Positions 5,499 to 7,836 of a DNA stretch of 7,836 nt are shown here, piece by piece. The position numbers and the translations under genes are program-made. The DNA is taken from positions 1 to 7,836 of the forward strand of contig CAMUNT010000029.1 of the NCBI GenBank assembly GCA_947090365.1, read 5' to 3'. Numbering within the stretch: position 1 is the stretch's first letter; every line of letters begins with the position of its first letter. Source of the DNA: an uncultured Clostridia bacterium. Its GTDB lineage: Bacteria; Bacillota; Clostridia; Christensenellales; Borkfalkiaceae. Under the pieces are notes generated by a model. That model saw nothing but the letters and a program-made list of their open reading frames with translations. It was not told the DNA's origin and did not search any database.

Positions 5499-6689
5499 TT
5501 AATATTTCAGCTTTTCGCCCTCTTTTAAAAGGTAATCTTCTGAAAAATCGGTGTAGGCGTCTTTCAGCTTTCCGATAGAGTTGCCCATAAATACGCCTAT
5601 TGCGTTCTCAGCTATACCGCATTCACTGCATCGGGTTTGAAACGTTGTCCGCATATCGTAAAGCTTATGATTAGGCAACACTTTTTTAAATCGATTGTTA
5701 AGTACGCGCGGTTTCGGCATATTCAGTTCTGTAACGTTTTGCAAGTATGGGCGCAGCATCGGAGTTATCGGGATACGTTTATAGACTGTTTCGCTTTTTT
5801 TGCCGTGCTTGCTGTTCTTAGCCTTGATAAAATTTCCGTCTATTGTGGCGGTCAAATATTCGTCTGGCCGAAGTCCCGTATAAAGCACTACTGCGAACGG
5901 CAATTCCCATTCCGTAGCTTTATAGGTATTAAACAGCTTGCGTTCTTCGTCCTTTGTAATTAACGTGCCATGTTCTTTTTGATACTGAATGCGGAAACAC
6001 ATACCCAACGGATTTAAACTTATAAGTCCATGTTTTACTGCGCAGTCGAAAATCTGATTTAAAATCGAATACAAGTCTTGCGCCGTTTTCGGTCTATCCT
6101 CGAATTTATCAAGGAATGACTGCAAAGCAACCGCGTTGACGGTTCGCGTTGACAATTTCCCGAAATTCTCTTTTATATGTCGGTTATAAAGCTTTATATC
6201 GTGGTCGAACGTTTTTTCGGAAACTTTCCGCTTGTGGAAGTTGTTGAACCAATATAGCGCAAATTCGTTGAAATTCGTCGGTGTTTTTAAATCCGGCGTT
6301 CCGCTTTCGACGGCGTGCAAAGCTTCAATAAATCTGCGTTTTAAGTCTATAAGGTTAATTGCTGAAATTGAAATATTATAACCATGTCGGCGGTAACGTG
6401 CCTCGTAACTGCAAGAAACTTTTCCGCGCTTGCGTTTACGGTAGCAAATAACTTTACCTTCGGCTATAAATGTGTGTCTGAATGCTTTCGGCATTTTTGA
6501 AATCTCCTTGTTAGTGAAATTCAAAAAGCCTGTTTTGTCCTCGTAGAGAGCGGGCGAAGCTTCGCCCGGTTTCCCTTGTTGTAGTTCGTCGGCGATTTCT
6601 TCGGAAATGCGTTGCAGTTCCTTTTCGTCGCCGGTGGTTGTGGCGATTATAAGCTTGCTTGCAAGCGTAAACAAATTCTGATAATCCAA
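5499..6689 (-). CDS. int: Tyrosine recombinase / phage-type integrase
   Basis: This 396-residue protein cuts and rejoins DNA at attachment sites to insert or excise the element. A basic N-terminal part (about 65-130, including RKRKRGK) fits an arm-binding domain. A SAM-like core-binding domain spans about 138-235 and the catalytic domain about 240-396. Visible catalytic residues are Arg274 (TGLRPDEY), a Lys-rich beta-hairpin at 288-305, Arg347 (YDMR) and nucleophile Tyr379 (DAYTDF). The two positions usually His are Tyr344 (YDMR instead of HxxR) and Asn370 (MGN instead of LGH), each one base from a His codon. The start is TTG, supported by GGAGG 8 nt upstream and full family length. The gene ends 111 bp from a tRNA 3'-end fragment, its probable target. 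Confidence 0.92.
   Translation of the reverse strand: MDYQNLFTLASKLIIATTTGDEKELQRISEEIADELQQGKPGEASPALYEDKTGFLNFTNKEISKMPKAFRHTFIAEGKVICYRKRKRGKVSCSYEARYRRHGYNISISAINLIDLKRRFIEALHAVESGTPDLKTPTNFNEFALYWFNNFHKRKVSEKTFDHDIKLYNRHIKENFGKLSTRTVNAVALQSFLDKFEDRPKTAQDLYSILNQIFDCAVKHGLISLNPLGMCFRIQYQKEHGTLITKDEERKLFNTYKATEWELPFAVVLYTGLRPDEYLTATIDGNFIKAKNSKHGKKSETVYKRIPITPMLRPYLQNVTELNMPKPRVLNNRFKKVLPNHKLYDMRTTFQTRCSECGIAENAIGVFMGNSIGKLKDAYTDFSEDYLLKEGEKLKY
6551..6568. repeat. 18-bp perfect palindrome inside the integrase gene
   Basis: CGGGCGAAG and CTTCGCCCG form an uninterrupted inverted repeat encoding roughly KPGEASP (residues 40-46), in the poorly conserved N-terminal linker of the integrase. It is GC-rich compared with its surroundings and keeps the frame. 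Confidence 0.7.
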
Positions 6690-6697
6690 GTATTATT

Positions 6698-6702
6698 CCT
6701 CC
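6698..6702 (-). promoter_or_regulatory. Ribosome binding site fixing the TTG start of int
   Basis: GGAGG on the minus strand lies 8 nt before TTG at 6687-6689. No in-frame ATG occurs near it; the next Met codon (residue 66) would remove part of the N-terminal region. Confidence 0.8.
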
Positions 6703-6723
6703 GAAATAAATTTTGTCGGGTAT

Positions 6724-6751
6724 AGAATAACACTGAATTTAAAAATTGCAA
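6724..6751 (-). promoter_or_regulatory. Possible integrase promoter
   Basis: On the minus strand TTGCAA (6746-6751), a 16-nt spacer and TATTCT (6724-6729) form a moderate promoter about 22 nt before the integrase ribosome binding site. It would allow int expression separate from the repressor gene upstream. The palindrome at 6766-6789 lies 14 bp upstream of the -35 box. Confidence 0.45.
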
Positions 6752-6765
6752 TATTTTAGTTACAG

Positions 6766-6789
6766 ATTTTTGAACCCGGGTTCAAAAAT
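6766..6789. promoter_or_regulatory. 24-bp perfect palindrome between repressor and integrase genes
   Basis: ATTTTTGAACCC (6766-6777) is followed directly by its exact reverse complement (6778-6789). The T-run is on the 5' side of the stem on both strands, so it is not a normal intrinsic terminator. Its length and symmetry suit a dimeric DNA-binding protein, such as the neighbouring repressor or an excisionase, controlling int. Confidence 0.6.
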
Positions 6790-6794
6790 TTAAT

Positions 6795-7124
6795 TTACAG
6801 CATTTTTTCAATAACGGTAATTATAGCGCGTTGCGCGTCTTCTCCGCGCTTATATCCTAATTCGCGGAAAAGGTAAAGCATTTCCTCTTCAATTGGCGTA
6901 ATGCTTTTTTTAATTGTTTCTGAAGCTCCTGCGGCTCGCTCTTCTGGTGTAATACCTAAACCGAGGGCGTTTTCAATGGCGCTCATTGTGTCAATACGCG
7001 GATTCGGCGTTCTGCCACAAAAAATACCTCGCAAGGTTTGCAGAGGGACACCAGATTTTTCTGCAAGTTCAATTTGTGTTATTCCATTGTTTTTCATAAA
7101 TTTTTTAATATCTTCAATTGTCAT
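6795..7124 (-). CDS. XRE-family phage repressor (CI-like, short form)
   Basis: This 109-residue protein has an N-terminal helix-turn-helix of the HTH_3/XRE type at about residues 5-57 (ITQIELAEKSGVPLQTLRGI), with the conserved Gln-x-x-Leu-Ala start of helix 2. A short helical tail (about 76-109, EEEMLYLFRELG) probably mediates dimerisation. It lacks a LexA/CI-type S24 peptidase domain, so it should not respond to DNA damage by self-cleavage. The start follows AGAGGTGA by a few bases. It lies upstream of int on the same strand and is divergent from the plus-strand regulator at 7259, the position of a lysogeny-maintenance repressor. Its operators probably lie in 7142-7235 or the palindrome at 6766-6789. 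Confidence 0.85.
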   Translation of the reverse strand: MTIEDIKKFMKNNGITQIELAEKSGVPLQTLRGIFCGRTPNPRIDTMSAIENALGLGITPEERAAGASETIKKSITPIEEEMLYLFRELGYKRGEDAQRAIITVIEKML

Positions 7125-7141
7125 AATTTCACCTCTTGTTT

Positions 7142-7170
7142 ATTGTACAAAAAAAATATGTAAAACGCAA
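7142..7170 (-). promoter_or_regulatory. Promoter of the repressor gene
   Basis: On the minus strand TTGCGT (7165-7170) is followed after 17 nt by TACAAT (7142-7147), giving a very short leader before the repressor ribosome binding site. Its -35 box is only 19 bp from that of the divergent plus-strand promoter, so both can be controlled from shared operators. Confidence 0.65.
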
Positions 7171-7189
7171 TTTTTGTTGACATTTTTAT

Positions 7190-7218
7190 TTGACAAATGT
7201 TTAATTTAATATTATAAT
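7190..7218 (+). promoter_or_regulatory. Consensus rightward promoter with operator-like repeats
   Basis: TTGACA (7190-7195) and TATAAT (7213-7218) with a 17-nt spacer form a perfect consensus promoter for the plus-strand genes. A second TTGACA lies 13 bp upstream (7177-7182). Two inverted repeats overlap it: ATTTG-A-CAAAT (7188-7198) on the -35 box, and TTTAATATT/AATATTAAA (7205-7213/7227-7235) across the -10 box and start site. They are candidate operators. Confidence 0.8.
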
Positions 7219-7258
7219 GATTAAAAAATATTAAAAGACATATTTTTAAGGAGAAACT

Positions 7259-7585
7259 ATGACGGACAATTTAACAAAATCAATCGAACTTTTAAAAGTT
7301 CAGGTAACAAACGCAGTCAAAACGCTTGAAGTAATCGACAGGCAGATTAACTCAGACAGAGCACCGTTGACAATTCCGCCCTTCGGCGAGAATATCAAGA
7401 CGCTACGCCGACAGCACAATTTGACACAATTTGAACTGTGCGCAGAACTTGATATTTCACAATATGCTTTATCTGGCTACGAGCGCGACATAATAGCGCC
7501 CGACGTTGAAACCGTTTTAAAAATGGCGAAGTATTTCGGCATCACCGTTGACAAGCTTTTACGAGGTGCAGACAATGGCAGATAG
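7259..7585 (+). CDS. XRE-family regulator, Cro-like position, with N-terminal helical extension
   Basis: This 108-residue protein carries a clear HTH_3/XRE domain at about residues 42-102 (FGENIKTLRRQHNLTQFEL, DISQYALSGYERD, then the DVETVLKMAKYFGITVDKLL helices). Before it comes a roughly 35-residue amphipathic helical extension with heptad-like Leu/Val spacing, so the DNA-binding domain is C-terminal, unlike most small Cro/CI proteins. AAGGAG lies 5 nt before the ATG. It is the first gene under the consensus rightward promoter and divergent from the repressor at 7124. The next ORF overlaps its end by 11 nt, indicating translational coupling. A Cro-type switch role is inferred from position only. 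Confidence 0.85.
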   Translation: MTDNLTKSIELLKVQVTNAVKTLEVIDRQINSDRAPLTIPPFGENIKTLRRQHNLTQFELCAELDISQYALSGYERDIIAPDVETVLKMAKYFGITVDKLLRGADNGR

Positions 7586-7836
7586 AGGCACAAAGGCGTT
7601 ACGGGAACGCAAAGCGGTATTCGACGAAATAGTAAATCAGATAAGCAAAGAGCCTTTAACGCTTGAAGAACTGCGAAACAGGTTAAAGCACATTGCAGGC
7701 TTATGCTGGGGGCTGTCAATAGACATTTCAAACGAGCTTAAAGAGCGCGATAATCTGAAGATAGAAAACAAACAACAGCGCGAAGAAATCGAATATTTAA
7801 AAAACAAATTAGGACTTAAAGGACAGCGAGCCGAAA
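7575..7836 (+). CDS. Hypothetical coiled-coil protein, partial (runs off the window)
   Basis: I do not recognise this protein. An ATG at 7575, 6 nt after GAGGTG, opens a frame with no stop to the window end (87 codons seen). It begins MADRGTKALRERKAVFDEIV, continues with a basic/hydrophobic stretch (EELRNRLKHIAGLCWGL) and ends in a heptad-patterned coiled coil (about residues 50-80, rich in Glu/Lys/Asn). It overlaps the upstream regulator by 11 nt in another frame and shares its promoter, so it belongs to the early rightward operon. No signal peptide or membrane segment is visible. Candidates are a small early-region accessory protein or an oligomerising partner of the regulator. Confidence 0.75.
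   Translation, partial: MADRGTKALRERKAVFDEIVNQISKEPLTLEELRNRLKHIAGLCWGLSIDISNELKERDNLKIENKQQREEIEYLKNKLGLKGQRAE

Noticed and set aside
6766..6789. Intrinsic terminator after the repressor gene
   Set aside because: The stem has its T-run on the 5' side and A-run on the 3' side on both strands, the opposite of an intrinsic terminator.
7477..7731. Minus-strand 84-codon frame
   Set aside because: It lies antisense to two well-supported overlapping plus-strand genes and has no ribosome binding site.

Overview
The window looks like a chromosomal segment of an anaerobic, gut-type Clostridia (Bacillota) carrying the left end of an integrated temperate phage or phage-like element. Clues are the Ile2-type tRNA with CAT anticodon, textbook sigma-A promoters, GGAGG-type ribosome binding sites, a large Cys-anchored lipoprotein with InlB-type (Listeria-Bacteroides) repeats and Big_2-like domains, and many short perfect palindromes between genes. 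A Christensenellales-like genome is a guess from style, not demonstrated.

Host part (1-5360). Almost everything is on the minus strand. At the left edge is the 5' two thirds of a tRNA with anticodon CAT, with its own promoter. Just upstream is a 51-codon acidic small ORF whose promoter sits so close that the predicted transcript begins at the ATG (leaderless). Then come two copies of a 48-nt terminator cassette flanking a GC-rich folded repeat (457-505). A 1419-residue lipoprotein gene fills 616-4875. It has its own promoter and a roughly 118-nt leader with two perfect triloop hairpins. The gene-free stretch 4876-5498 holds that leader, two strong bidirectional terminator hairpins, a nested multi-hairpin repeat (5175-5307), and a tRNA 3'-end fragment.

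Element part (about 5361 to beyond 7836). The tRNA 3'-end fragment (T arm, acceptor strand and CCA, minus strand) beside a tyrosine recombinase gene marks one attachment end. Moving away from it come the integrase (TTG start), a 24-bp perfect palindrome, an XRE-family repressor, and a divergent control region with two back-to-back promoters. On the plus strand follow a second XRE-type regulator with an N-terminal helical extension, and an overlapping coiled-coil ORF that runs off the window. This int / repressor / divergent second regulator order is the usual lysogeny-control layout. An intact tRNA carrying the same 3' end is predicted at the far end of the element, outside the window.

No known defence system, CRISPR array, transposase or rRNA is visible. 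The least explained parts are the structured noncoding elements: the duplicated terminator with compensatory changes, the nested hairpin element before the attachment site, and triloop palindromes that also occur inside a coding frame.
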